From an uncultured Lachnospiraceae bacterium (lineage in GTDB: Bacteria; Bacillota; Clostridia; Lachnospirales; Lachnospiraceae), in contig CAKNMY010000016.1 in assembly GCA_930989745.1 (NCBI GenBank), forward strand, positions 1 to 37,321: a DNA stretch of 37,321 nucleotides. The letters run 5' to 3'. Below, one piece after another: positions 25,837-33,029 of the stretch. How positions within the stretch are numbered: position 1 is the stretch's first letter; each line of letters begins with the position of its first letter. The translations under genes were made by a program, and so were the position numbers. A model generated the notes under the pieces. The model saw nothing but the letters and a program-made list of their open reading frames with translations, was not told the DNA's origin and made no database searches.

Positions 25837-26637
25837 TCATTCGTTCTTTAGATTTTTTTCAGTCAATTCGCATATTTTTAATACCTCTTCCCAGTCCATC
25901 GGACCGCCAAAGAGGTTCAGCGCGCTGCCTATCGTCACGTCCACACGATTCTCTCCGGCACGGCAGAGCTCTTCCAGATCCGCAAACCTTCCCACTCCGC
26001 CCGCATACGTCACAGGGAAATCGGAAAGCCCCGCCATCATCCGCACCAGCCCTGTCTCAATACCGGAAGCTTTTCCCTCCACATCCACCGCGTGGATAAG
26101 AAATTCACTGCAGTATCCCTTCAGATTCTCCAGCACAGCAGGCGTCACGGCAACATCTGTAAACTTCTGCCAGCGGTCCGTAACAATGCGGTATTCATCG
26201 CCGAGGCGCCGGCAGCTTAAATCGAGCACAAGGCGCTCCCGCCCCACACACGAGCGGATGCGCTCCAGGTTGTCCCAGTTCAGCTTGCCGTCCCGGAATA
26301 CATAGGATGTGACAATCACATGACTCGCCCCGGCATCCAGAAATTCCTCCGCGTTTTCCGGCCTGATGCCGCCTCCTGCCTGCAGCCCTCCCGGATACGC
26401 CCGAAGCGCGGACAGCGCCTGTTCCTTTGTATCTTTATAATATTCTGAATCCGCGGAATTCAGAAGTATAATATGGCCGCCCCGAATGCCCTTCTCCCGG
26501 TAGAGCCGCGCGTAAAACGCCGCATCCTGACCGGATACAAAATTCTCCTGCGCCCGGTTCCCTTCATCCTTCAGCGATCCTCCCACGATCTGCTTTACTT
26601 TTCCGTTATGTATATCAATGCATGGACGAAATCTCAT
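25837..26637 (-). CDS. hisA: Eukaryotic-type ProFAR isomerase (HisA)
   Basis: 266-residue TIM-barrel isomerase that opens the ribose of ProFAR to PRFAR in histidine synthesis. Candidate catalytic aspartates D8 (PCIDIHNGKVKQIVGG) and D139 (LVLDLSCRR). The segments VKQIVGGSL, LQAGGGI, VIVTSYVF, DLSCRR, FLIHAVDVEG and YAGGVG match, as I remember it, the yeast HIS6/plant form rather than ordinary bacterial HisA; a eukaryotic-type HisA family containing bacterial members is recognised. ATG at 26637 follows AAAGGTGAT. It has its own promoter and is not in a his operon here; hisC lies about 21 kb away. Confidence 0.88.
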   Translation of the reverse strand: MRFRPCIDIHNGKVKQIVGGSLKDEGNRAQENFVSGQDAAFYARLYREKGIRGGHIILLNSADSEYYKDTKEQALSALRAYPGGLQAGGGIRPENAEEFLDAGASHVIVTSYVFRDGKLNWDNLERIRSCVGRERLVLDLSCRRLGDEYRIVTDRWQKFTDVAVTPAVLENLKGYCSEFLIHAVDVEGKASGIETGLVRMMAGLSDFPVTYAGGVGRFADLEELCRAGENRVDVTIGSALNLFGGPMDWEEVLKICELTEKNLKNE

Positions 26638-26669
26638 AGCTTATCACCTTTCTTCTCATTCATGCATTG

Positions 26670-26698
26670 ATAGTATCACGTTTTGCCTGGCAGGGCAA
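26670..26698 (-). promoter_or_regulatory. Promoter of hisA
   Basis: Minus-strand TTGCCC (26693-26698), 17-nt spacer, TACTAT (26670-26675), between the lipoprotein stop and the hisA start. Confidence 0.55.
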
Positions 26699-26708
26699 CC
26701 GGCCGCAC

Positions 26709-27020
26709 TTATTTTGTCATATCATTGTTCTGGGTGCCGTTGGCATTATTCCCGGCGGCATTGTCTGTGCCGCTGCTGCTGTTTCCGGAATTCTCGGTCC
26801 CATTTCGGATATCATCGCCGAGATCTTCCGCTCCGTCCTTGATGTCCTCTCCGATTTCTTCGGCACCATTTTTCAGGTCCTCTCCCAGATTTGTTCCGTC
26901 ATTTTCTGTCTGCCCGTCTGTTCCCCAGGTCGCGTCATTCTTCGCGTCGCCGCATCCGGCCGCGGTGACTGTGAGGCCTGCCGCAAGGACAGCCGCCGCC
27001 AGTAAGTTTCTCTTTCTCAT
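26709..27020 (-). CDS. Small lipoprotein with three 11-residue repeats
   Basis: 103 residues. Lys/Arg start, hydrophobic segment, and a lipobox-like AAGC with the lipidated Cys at position 23, so it should be anchored on the outer face of the membrane. Residues 46-78 hold three tandem 11-mers: GEDLKNGAEEI, GEDIKDGAEDL, GDDIRNGTENS, strongly acidic and amphipathic. The C-terminus is Asn/Gly/Ser-rich and disordered-looking. ATG at 27020 follows AGGAGA. No family recognised. It lies between terminators and hisA, probably as its own unit. Confidence 0.8.
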   Translation of the reverse strand: MRKRNLLAAAVLAAGLTVTAAGCGDAKNDATWGTDGQTENDGTNLGEDLKNGAEEIGEDIKDGAEDLGDDIRNGTENSGNSSSGTDNAAGNNANGTQNNDMTK

Positions 27021-27128
27021 GGTTTTCTTCTCCTTTGCTGTTGCCTGTATTTGCGCAAAAATTTCTGCACATACTTAATATGCTCCATTTTCGTTTTTTT
27101 ATGATAAGGGCGCAGGCTTTCCGGAGAA

Positions 27129-27178
27129 GAAAAAGAATGCGCCGCACAGCCAAAAGCCATGCGGCGCCTCTTTTTCTA
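27129..27178. terminator. Bidirectional-looking terminator after popT
   Basis: Stem GCGCCGCA (27139-27146) with TGCGGCGC (27160-27167), flanked by an A-run on the left and a T-run on the right. On the minus strand it ends in a U-rich tail just after the popT stop. Confidence 0.85.
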
Positions 27179-27186
27179 TTCTTTTC

Positions 27187-28035
27187 TTATTCTCCGCCCA
27201 GGCGGCTTGCGGCAAACCATCCGGCGGCAAACGTAATAATGCCTGCTATCAGCATAACGACAGAAAAACCGCTCCAGTCCGTCTTAATCAGGATTGCGAT
27301 CGGAGAAGCCGTGATCAGTCCGATAATCGCATAATACGCGTGAATCTCCGCCTTCATAAAGATAAACTCTATGATCTTCGCAATCAGGAAGATACCGATA
27401 ATCACACCAATGCCGAACGGAATCAGGCGTCCGCACATTTCCAGAAGCAGCGGAACATCCAGGCCGACCAGCGCGTCGATAAACGTATTAATCGACTTTA
27501 AGATCACATCATAATACCCCAGCAGCATCAGCATCATGGAGCCGCTGACGCCGGGAATAACCATGGTCGCTGCGGCAATAATGCCGACTGCCAGAAGCTT
27601 GATCACATTCATCAGGCCAAAGCTCACATCCGCGTCCGCTCCGCTGTTCTCTCCCAGAACAGCCATCAGGATCACGATGCCAAAGAAAATCAGCAGCGGA
27701 ATCATCTTTCCCACAGTCACCGGGTGTCCCTTCACTTTTTTGAAAATAAACGGAAGGCTTCCCGCAATCAGTCCGCAGAACGCGAAATTCGTGGGAATCG
27801 GATACGTTTCCAAAAGGAACTCAAACACTCTTGAGAGAATCACTATCGCAAGTCCCGCTCCCGCAAAGATCGGAACCAGCAGCTTCATACTCTCTTTAAA
27901 CTCGCTCTTCAGATGGGTAATCGCATGGATCAGCCTGTCATACAGGCCCATAGCCACCATCATGGTGCCGCCGCTCACCCCGGGAATGATATTGGCAATA
28001 CCGACCACCATTCCCTGCAATAACTTCTTTAACAT
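27187..28035 (-). CDS. popT: DUF368 undecaprenyl-phosphate transporter (PopT family)
   Basis: 282 residues from ATG at 28035, which follows GAGGAG; an upstream in-frame start at 28080 has no site. Eight or more hydrophobic helices. The two DUF368 signature repeats are visible: IANIIPGVSGGTMMVAMG near residues 13-30 and TMVIPGVSGSMMLMLLGYYD near 168-190, an internal duplication with re-entrant loops. DUF368 proteins were recently shown to recycle undecaprenyl phosphate, the cell-wall lipid carrier, across the membrane. It follows dapB by 74 nt, so it may ride on the lysine riboswitch transcript. Assignment to the family is firm; the specific substrate is by family. Confidence 0.9.
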   Translation of the reverse strand: MLKKLLQGMVVGIANIIPGVSGGTMMVAMGLYDRLIHAITHLKSEFKESMKLLVPIFAGAGLAIVILSRVFEFLLETYPIPTNFAFCGLIAGSLPFIFKKVKGHPVTVGKMIPLLIFFGIVILMAVLGENSGADADVSFGLMNVIKLLAVGIIAAATMVIPGVSGSMMLMLLGYYDVILKSINTFIDALVGLDVPLLLEMCGRLIPFGIGVIIGIFLIAKIIEFIFMKAEIHAYYAIIGLITASPIAILIKTDWSGFSVVMLIAGIITFAAGWFAASRLGGE

Positions 28036-28109
28036 CTCGTGATCTCCTCTTTCACAGTATATTCCTCCAAAGAACCGCATATGCCGCTCTTCTGCTCATA
28101 GTAATGTTC

Positions 28110-28868
28110 TTATCCGTTGATCACATCGCTCATATCGTAAAGTCCCGCCGGCTTGCCCGCCAGGAACTTCGCCGCCTGCACAGCGCCTTTTCCAAAAATT
28201 GCCTTGGAATACGCCGTGTGCTTAAACTCAATCACCTCGTCGGTGCCCGCAAAAATAATCTCATGTTCGCCCACGATCGTTCCGCCCCGCACCGCGCTGA
28301 TGCCGATCTCCTTATCGTCGCGCTGCTTCTTCTCCTGGCTTCTGTCATAGACGTAATGATACTGATGATCCATTGCCTCATTCAGGCTGTCCGCAAGCGC
28401 AATCGCTGTGCCGCTGGGTGCGTCCAGCTTCAGCTTATGATGCCGCTCTACAATCTCCATGTCGAATCCGGCCGGCGCAAGCACCTTTGCCGCCTCCTGG
28501 ATAAGCTTCAGAAGCGTATTGATGCCCAGGGACATATTCGCTGAGCGAAGCACCGCGGTCTTCTCAGACGCCGCGCGCACGTGATTGATCTGTTCCTCCG
28601 AAAGTCCTGTGGTGCACAGCACGACCGGAAGCCCCTTCTCAGCACAGAAGTCAAGCATATCATCCGTAGCTTTTACGGAGGAAAAATCAATGACCACATC
28701 CGCCTCCACGGTACACTCTCTCAGGCTCTTAAATACCGGATAGCCGCACTTTCCGTCATCCGCCATATCGATGCCGGCGACGATTGCCGCTTCCTCGTCT
28801 TTCTCAACAAGACCGGATATTACCTTTCCCATATGTCCGCAGCATCCCTGCATAATAATCTTTACCAT
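28110..28868 (-). CDS. dapB: 4-hydroxy-tetrahydrodipicolinate reductase
   Basis: 252 residues. Reduces the DapA product with NAD(P)H in DAP/lysine synthesis. Rossmann motif GCCGHMGK at 8-15; DFSSV 61-65; CTTGLS 85-90; the catalytic segment ERHHKLKLDAPSGTA at 141-155, with His143/His144 and Lys147. ATG at 28868 is 53 nt after dapA with no terminator. Full length. Second gene of the riboswitch-controlled dapA-dapB unit. Confidence 0.97.
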   Translation of the reverse strand: MVKIIMQGCCGHMGKVISGLVEKDEEAAIVAGIDMADDGKCGYPVFKSLRECTVEADVVIDFSSVKATDDMLDFCAEKGLPVVLCTTGLSEEQINHVRAASEKTAVLRSANMSLGINTLLKLIQEAAKVLAPAGFDMEIVERHHKLKLDAPSGTAIALADSLNEAMDHQYHYVYDRSQEKKQRDDKEIGISAVRGGTIVGEHEIIFAGTDEVIEFKHTAYSKAIFGKGAVQAAKFLAGKPAGLYDMSDVING

Positions 28869-28921
28869 ACTGTAATTCTCCTCATCTTTTGACCGGACTA
28901 TGCCCGGCAGCTCCTGCGTGC

Positions 28922-29812
28922 TTACGCAAGTTCAAATCCAAAATCCTTCAGCGCCTGTGCCAGTCTCTCTCTGTTGACGTCCTCCATAGCGCACAGCGGT
29001 CCGCGAACCGGTCCGACATTCTTGCCCAGAAGGTTCATTGCCTCCTTAACCGGAATCGGGTTCACCTCACAGAACAGCGCCTGGATCAGAGGCAGCGCGT
29101 CAAGCTGCATCCTGCAGCTTCCTGCCACATCGCCGTCCAGGAACTTCGCCACAATGTCATGGGTATACTTCGGAGCCACATTGGAGAGTACCGAGATTAC
29201 GCCCACTCCGCCCAGAGACAGGATCGGCACGATCTGATCGTCATTTCCGGAATATACGTCCAGAATTCCGTCAGCGAGATGCATCAGCTCCGCCACCTGG
29301 CTGATATTTCCGCACGCTTCCTTCACACCGACGATATTCTTATGCTTCTTCGCAAGCGCCACCGCTGTCTTCGGCAGGATGTTGCATCCGGTTCTGCTCG
29401 GCACGTTGTATAAAATGATCGGAATCGATACAGCGTCTGCCACCGCGCCGTAATGCTCGATCAGTCCCTTCTGGGTTGCCTTGTTATAGTACGGAGTCAC
29501 CAGAAGCAGGGCGTCTGCGCCGGCCTCCTCCGCCTCCTTTGACATCTCCACTGCAGTTCTGGTGCAGTTGGATCCGGTTCCGGCAATGACCGGGACTCTC
29601 TTGGCTACTTTCTGGATCGTAAAGCGGATCACATCCAGATGCTCCTTCTCGGTCAGAGTGGATGATTCTCCTGTCGTTCCGCAGATAATGATTGCGTCGG
29701 TCTGCTGCGCGATCTGCTCCTCCAGAAGCTCCTCCAGCTTCTCATAATTCACATCACCGTTCTCCTTCATGGGTGTCACAATTGCTACACCGGCACCTTT
29801 AAAAATCGCCAT
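28922..29812 (-). CDS. dapA: 4-hydroxy-tetrahydrodipicolinate synthase
   Basis: 296-residue TIM barrel condensing pyruvate with aspartate semialdehyde. GTTGES 45-50, Tyr135 (LYNVPSRTG, with Arg140) and Schiff-base Lys164 (GVKEACGN) are all present, as expected of active DapA. ATG at 29812 follows AGGAGGA. The transcript starts upstream of a lysine riboswitch, so lysine should shut it off. It leads dapB and perhaps popT. Confidence 0.98.
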   Translation of the reverse strand: MAIFKGAGVAIVTPMKENGDVNYEKLEELLEEQIAQQTDAIIICGTTGESSTLTEKEHLDVIRFTIQKVAKRVPVIAGTGSNCTRTAVEMSKEAEEAGADALLLVTPYYNKATQKGLIEHYGAVADAVSIPIILYNVPSRTGCNILPKTAVALAKKHKNIVGVKEACGNISQVAELMHLADGILDVYSGNDDQIVPILSLGGVGVISVLSNVAPKYTHDIVAKFLDGDVAGSCRMQLDALPLIQALFCEVNPIPVKEAMNLLGKNVGPVRGPLCAMEDVNRERLAQALKDFGFELA

Positions 29813-29829
29813 CTCAATTCCTCCTTCTG

Positions 29830-29864
29830 AAAAATGGCTGTCCGTACCATGTCCGCATACAGCC
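29830..29864 (-). terminator. Second terminator-like hairpin just before dapA
   Basis: Minus-strand arms GGCTGT (29859-29864) and ACAGCC (29836-29841), then ATTTTT. It sits between the riboswitch terminator and dapA, immediately after a GGTACCGCGG stretch. Six-bp stem with a 17-nt loop, so weak. Confidence 0.4.
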
Positions 29865-29943
29865 GCGGTACCAACAGCGAGAAAACATGTTCATTTGTAA
29901 TACTATATTCACAATCCGGACGGTACGCCCGTATGGAAATCAT

Positions 29944-29971
29944 AACAAAAGGCAGACCCGCAAGCCTGCCC
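29944..29971 (-). terminator. Lysine riboswitch terminator
   Basis: Minus-strand hairpin GGCAGGC...GTCTGCC (29951-29970) followed by TTTTGTT. Expression platform directly downstream of the lysine aptamer. Confidence 0.8.
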
Positions 29972-29999
29972 TAAGAATTTACAAAAACTCCATTATCCC

Positions 30000-30172
30000 T
30001 GCAAACTCCCGATAGTGCTCCATCCTGCGATGACAGTCATATGGTTCTTCACCCTATGCCCAAGAACTCCATGTCAGGCATACAGTCCTTTCGGCATCCT
30101 CCCCTTTCCCCCGTCTTCCCCTGCCCCTGAAGCATCCAGCGGGATACTGATGAAAAATGCGACCTCTATCTG
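30000..30172 (-). ncRNA. Lysine riboswitch (L box)
   Basis: The minus strand has the L-box blocks in order: GATAGAGGTCGC at the 5' end, ATCAGTAT, GGAAAGGGGAGGATGCCGAAAGG, a CCTGACATGG and TTCTTGGGCATAGGGTGAAGAA region, then ATGACTGTCATCGCAGGATGGAGCACTATC. It lies upstream of dapA, the usual target, and is followed by an intrinsic terminator. Ends are approximate. Confidence 0.93.
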
Positions 30173-30184
30173 TTTGTTTTTTTT

Positions 30185-30213
30185 AATATAGCATTATTAG
30201 CGGTCCTTGTCAA
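30185..30213 (-). promoter_or_regulatory. Promoter of the lysine riboswitch-dapA transcript
   Basis: Minus-strand TTGACA (30208-30213), 17-nt spacer, TATATT (30185-30190). Confidence 0.8.
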
Positions 30214-30252
30214 TCGCATAAGAGGATTCAAAATTTTTTCCATTTGACCTCA

Positions 30253-30289
30253 CAAAAAAAGAATGTGCGCTGCCACACATTCCTTTTTC
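30253..30289 (-). terminator. Intrinsic terminator of the SSB-like gene
   Basis: GAATGTG/CACATTC stem (30261-30267 with 30276-30282), followed on the minus strand by seven Ts. A T-run also flanks it on the plus side. Confidence 0.88.
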
Positions 30290-30298
30290 GCTTCCCTT

Positions 30299-30925
30299 CT
30301 AATCGGCGTATTCCAGTTTGCTCACAGACACCTCGTAGGCCGTCCGCTTCTCGCTCTCCGTATCGCTCAGGCGCTTCATGTACTCTCTGCTTTGAATCCG
30401 CCCCCAGATCAGAACGTGGCCGCCCACCTGGAACGCCGAGGCATACCGCGCGTTTCTGCCCCAGCAGATGCACGGGATGTAATCCGACTTTCCGTATGGG
30501 CGGTTCACTGCGATCAGCAGATCCGCGATCTCCCTGCCCAGCGGAGTCTTGCGGTATACAGGCGGCTTGCAGATGTAGCCATCGAGAAAAATCTGATTCG
30601 ATTTCACGGAATCGTCCTCATCCTCCACGAAACTGATCTCCCGCGCAAAAACTGAGAGCACCAGCCGGTTCTTCTTCTCTTCATGACGGTTATAGGAACG
30701 GAACTGCCCCGTCACCTGTATGTATTCCCCCTCGTAGTCCTCCGTCACGTCAACCAGCCGCTCAGACACCATGACCGGAATCCGGTCCTCAGAATCGCTC
30801 AGGCGTTTTACCAGCACATCCAGCATATAGAAGCCCTCTCCGAATACCTGGTGGCTGAACGTAAACTGCGAAGCGATCTTCCCCATAATGGATACCTGGT
30901 TGTTTTCAATAATCTTATCTGCCAT
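30299..30925 (-). CDS. Tandem OB-fold single-stranded DNA-binding-like protein
   Basis: 208 residues with two OB-type halves. Residues about 8-105 start NQVSIMGKIASQFTFSHQVFGEGFYMLDVLVKRLS (in part). Residues about 112-206 contain NQIFLDGYICKPPVYRKTPLGREIADLLIAVNRPYGKSDYIPCICWG (in part), the SSB/PriB-like pattern. No acidic C-terminal SSB tail is present. It likely binds ssDNA, in a role distinct from the main SSB. ATG at 30925 lies behind AGGAAGGGGA. Monocistronic, divergent from typA. Called SSB by fold only. Confidence 0.8.
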   Translation of the reverse strand: MADKIIENNQVSIMGKIASQFTFSHQVFGEGFYMLDVLVKRLSDSEDRIPVMVSERLVDVTEDYEGEYIQVTGQFRSYNRHEEKKNRLVLSVFAREISFVEDEDDSVKSNQIFLDGYICKPPVYRKTPLGREIADLLIAVNRPYGKSDYIPCICWGRNARYASAFQVGGHVLIWGRIQSREYMKRLSDTESEKRTAYEVSVSKLEYAD

Positions 30926-31093
30926 GAATGATAGTTCCCCTTCCTCTTTCCATGTATTTTAAATTGATGTGATCCGGCCGCTGCCCGCATAATCCGCTGC
31001 CGCAGCCTTTGACTATACTATATGTATTCACAGATTCCTCTTTTAGAACCAAAAAAATAATTTTTTTCTCACCTATCCAAACACCTCATTATA

Positions 31094-31102
31094 TGCTATA
31101 CT
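31094..31102 (+). promoter_or_regulatory. Extended -10 promoter of typA
   Basis: TGCTATACT: an extended -10 (TG-n-TATACT, 31097-31102) about 50 nt before the typA ATG. No good -35 is visible. Confidence 0.5.
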
Positions 31103-31151
31103 ATGAGTTTGAGCAGATAACAACCATCGAAAAACAGAAAGGATTTCAGAT

Positions 31152-32975
31152 ATGAAGACCAAGAGAGAAGATGTAAGAAACGTCGCGATCATTGCCCATG
31201 TAGACCACGGCAAGACCACACTGGTAGATCAGCTTCTGAAGCAGAGCGGCGTTTTTCGTGAGAATCAGGAAGTCGCAGAGCGCGTCATGGATTCCAATGA
31301 TATCGAGCGCGAGCGCGGAATCACCATTTTGTCCAAGAATACCGCTGTTTACTATAAAGGCACCAAAATCAACATCATTGACACTCCGGGGCACGCGGAT
31401 TTCGGCGGGGAAGTAGAGCGCGTGCTGAAAATGGTAAACGGCGTAATCCTGGTCGTGGACGCCTTCGAGGGCGCCATGCCCCAGACCAAGTTCGTGCTGA
31501 AAAAAGCGCTGGAACTCGACTTAAACGTTATTGTGTGCATCAATAAGATCGACCGCCCGGAAGCACGCCCCACCGAAGTCATCGACGAGGTGCTGGAGCT
31601 TCTGATGGATCTTGAGGCGTCCGACGAGCAGCTTGACTGTCCGTTCCTGTACGCTTCAGCAAAAGCGGGACACGCGGTTCTGGATCTTGCAGACACACCG
31701 GAGAGCATGGAGCCTCTCTTTGAGACAATCCTCAAATATATTCCCGCTCCGGAGGGCGATCCGGAAGCTCCGACTCAGATGCTGATCAGCACCATCGACT
31801 ATAACGAATACGTTGGACGCATCGGTGTCGGCAAAGTGGAAAACGGAACCATCAGCGTTAACCAGGAGATCATGCTGGTGAACGAACATGACCCGGATAA
31901 GAAAAAGCGCGTGAAGGTCGGAAAGCTCTATGAATTTGACGGCCTGACCAAAAAGGAAGTGCGCGAGGCTTCCTTCGGTTCCATTGTCGCTGTATCGGGT
32001 ATCCCCGAGATTCACATCGGAGATACGCTCTGTGATCCGGAGCATCCGGAACCCATTCCCTTCCAGAAGATTTCAGAGCCGACAATCTCCATGAACTTCA
32101 TGGTAAACGACAGCCCGCTCGCGGGACAGGAAGGAAAATATGTAACATCCCGCCATCTGCGCGACCGTCTCTTCAGCGAGCTGAACACCGACGTCAGCCT
32201 GCGCGTGGAGGAGCTCTCCCCCGACTGTTTTAAAGTATCGGGACGCGGCGAGCTGCATCTGTCCGTACTGATCGAAAACATGCGCCGCGAGGGCTATGAA
32301 TTCGCTGTCAGCAAGGCTGAGGTTATCTACAAAGAAGATGAACGTGGCAAACTTCTGGAGCCTATGGAACTCGCCTATATCGATGTGCCGGAGGAATTTT
32401 CCGGAACCGTAATCCAAAGACTCAGCGAGCGCAAAGGCGAGCTGCAGGGCATGAGTCTTGCCGGCGACGGCTCGACGCGTCTGGAGTTCTCCATCCCCGC
32501 AAGAGGGCTTATCGGATACCGCGGAGAATTCATGACTTCCACCAAAGGAAACGGCATCATGAACACCATCTTTGACGGCTATGCGCCGTATAAAGGAGAC
32601 ATGATGTACCGCAAGCAGGGTTCTCTGATTGCCTTTGAGGCCGGCGAATCCGTAACCTACGGACTCTTCCAGGCACAGGACAGAGGAACACTCTTCATCG
32701 GACCGGGCGAAAAGGTCTACGCCGGAATGGTCATCGGACAGAACGGCAAGGCAGAAGACATCGAACTGAATGTCTGCAAGACCAAGCATCTGACCAATAC
32801 CCGCTCCTCTTCCGCGGATGAAGCGCTCAAGCTGACGCCGCCGCGCATCCTGAGCCTGGAACAGGCGCTGGAATTTATCGACAAGGACGAGCTTCTGGAA
32901 GTCACTCCGAAGAGTCTCAGAATCCGCAAGAAAACGCTTGATTCCAGACTGCGGAAACGTGAAAATATGAAATAA
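31152..32975 (+). CDS. typA: Ribosome-associated GTPase BipA/TypA
   Basis: 607 residues. Translational GTPase acting in ribosome assembly and stress/low-temperature growth. G1 AHVDHGKT at 15-22, RERGITI (switch I/G2), DTPGHADFGG (G3), NKIDRPEARP (G4). EF-G-like domains II, III and V follow, and the BipA-specific C-terminal domain with ARGLIGYRGEFMTSTKGNG. ATG follows AAAGGAT. A strong terminator follows at 32988. Full length, highly conserved. Confidence 0.98.
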   Translation: MKTKREDVRNVAIIAHVDHGKTTLVDQLLKQSGVFRENQEVAERVMDSNDIERERGITILSKNTAVYYKGTKINIIDTPGHADFGGEVERVLKMVNGVILVVDAFEGAMPQTKFVLKKALELDLNVIVCINKIDRPEARPTEVIDEVLELLMDLEASDEQLDCPFLYASAKAGHAVLDLADTPESMEPLFETILKYIPAPEGDPEAPTQMLISTIDYNEYVGRIGVGKVENGTISVNQEIMLVNEHDPDKKKRVKVGKLYEFDGLTKKEVREASFGSIVAVSGIPEIHIGDTLCDPEHPEPIPFQKISEPTISMNFMVNDSPLAGQEGKYVTSRHLRDRLFSELNTDVSLRVEELSPDCFKVSGRGELHLSVLIENMRREGYEFAVSKAEVIYKEDERGKLLEPMELAYIDVPEEFSGTVIQRLSERKGELQGMSLAGDGSTRLEFSIPARGLIGYRGEFMTSTKGNGIMNTIFDGYAPYKGDMMYRKQGSLIAFEAGESVTYGLFQAQDRGTLFIGPGEKVYAGMVIGQNGKAEDIELNVCKTKHLTNTRSSSADEALKLTPPRILSLEQALEFIDKDELLEVTPKSLRIRKKTLDSRLRKRENMK

Positions 32976-32987
32976 GATGGAAAAGAA

Positions 32988-33021
32988 GAAAGCCGGCCGC
33001 ATGTGCCGACTTTCTTTTTTT
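32988..33021 (+). terminator. Intrinsic terminator of typA
   Basis: GAAAG-C-CGGC (32988-32997) pairs with GCCG-A-CTTTC (33005-33014), followed by seven Ts. Confidence 0.88.
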
Positions 33022-33029
33022 GTAATGTA

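Noticed and set aside
26709-27020. Internal 33-nt repeat as a microsatellite or mobile repeat
   Set aside because: The periodicity is at protein level (11 residues); nucleotide copies diverge, so it is a coding repeat.
29830-29944. A T-box riboswitch before dapA
   Set aside because: Only a GGTACCGCGG-like stretch is seen; there is no room for stem I, specifier loop or the usual antiterminator pairing, and a lysine riboswitch already occupies the leader.
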